A stretch of DNA of 44,090 bases, taken from an uncultured Endomicrobiia bacterium. GTDB taxonomy: Bacteria; Elusimicrobiota; Endomicrobiia; Endomicrobiales; Endomicrobiaceae. Below the pieces are notes generated by a model that saw only the letters and a list, made by a program, of their open reading frames with translations, was not told where the DNA came from and did no database searches. Of the stretch, positions 43,934 through 44,090 are shown in pieces. Within the stretch, counting starts at the first letter, position 1, and every line of letters begins with the position of its first letter. A program made the position numbers and the translations under genes. Where the stretch lies: the NCBI GenBank assembly GCA_905234925.1, contig CAJOJJ010000007.1:1-44090 (forward strand), given 5' to 3'.

Positions 43934-44090
43934 AATATTAGCAACGACAACAAAAATGTACAATGTACAATAAACGATAACAACAATGTCGTCATTGCGA
44001 GGGCTTTAGCCCGTGGCAGTCTGGTGTCTCTGTCTTTTGCCGTTGCCTTTTTCGTCTGTCATTCCCGCAGAGCAGTTGGGCGGGAATCTA
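43934..44090 (+). repeat. Repeat mosaic after dnaX, running off the window
   Basis: GCAACGACAACA linker, GTACAATG words (43957-43971), and a second linker. A GTCATTGCG palindrome follows with GGGC/GCCC inside (43991-44027) and tail CTGGTGTCTC, then a TTTTGCCGTTG linker. A further GTCATTCCCG palindrome (44058-44090, CCCG/CGGG, tail AATCTA) is cut by the window edge. Confidence 0.75.

Noticed and set aside
6910-44090. Intergenic repeats as CRISPR arrays
   Set aside because: Repeat words are too short and imperfect, spacers are absent, and there are no cas genes.

Overview
The window is AT-rich, and every gene I can support lies on the + strand: 32 protein genes (one cut off by the left edge, one frameshifted) and two tRNAs. 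LolA, Lnt, an O-antigen-ligase-like protein and a polyprenyl sugar-phosphate transferase mark a diderm bacterium. Base composition, gene mixture and very repeat-rich short intergenic gaps remind me of Elusimicrobiota (Endomicrobium-like). That placement is inference; no rRNA is present to test it. Layout: (1) 1-9329, housekeeping: 3' part of an AddA/RecB-like helicase-nuclease, ftsK, lolA, a rodZ-like gene, rimO, pgsA, an MBL-fold hydrolase and xerD. (2) 9330-13537, riboflavin: a promoter, an FMN riboswitch with a terminator-like hairpin, then ribD-ribE-ribBA-ribH, giving the route from GTP and ribulose-5-phosphate to riboflavin apart from the phosphatase step. (3) 13864-20864: secA, lnt, prfB with its programmed +1 frameshift, and an aldehyde dehydrogenase. 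(4) 20866-27630, sensing and surface: a multi-domain sensor histidine kinase with no response regulator nearby, an O-antigen ligase-like protein, an initiating sugar-phosphate transferase and a frameshifted TIM-barrel-like secreted protein gene. (5) 27654-37303: mfd, rdgB, yggS-proC-yggU, an MtnA-like protein that has lost its catalytic residues, and ileS. (6) 37403-43933: tRNA-Cys, tRNA-Val, yajQ, a small radical SAM protein, a YfhO-like membrane protein, an unknown seven-helix membrane protein and dnaX. The most unusual content is between the genes. A 104-108 nt structured element occurs twice, downstream of xerD and of ribH, and both its stems differ between copies by compensatory changes while the 25-nt apical loop is largely kept. 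The gaps are also built from a small set of modules in repeated order: ten GTCATT...AATCTATGTT palindromes all pointing the same way, degenerate tracts of about 8-bp words (CAGCTNTT, GTACAATG, AATCTTCC and others), and many micro-palindromes whose arms are separated by exactly three bases, often GAA, AAA, TTT or GGA. In two clear cases (ileS and the radical SAM gene) the Shine-Dalgarno GGAG sits at the triloop of such a micro-palindrome next to the start codon. I see no transposase, prophage or CRISPR array.
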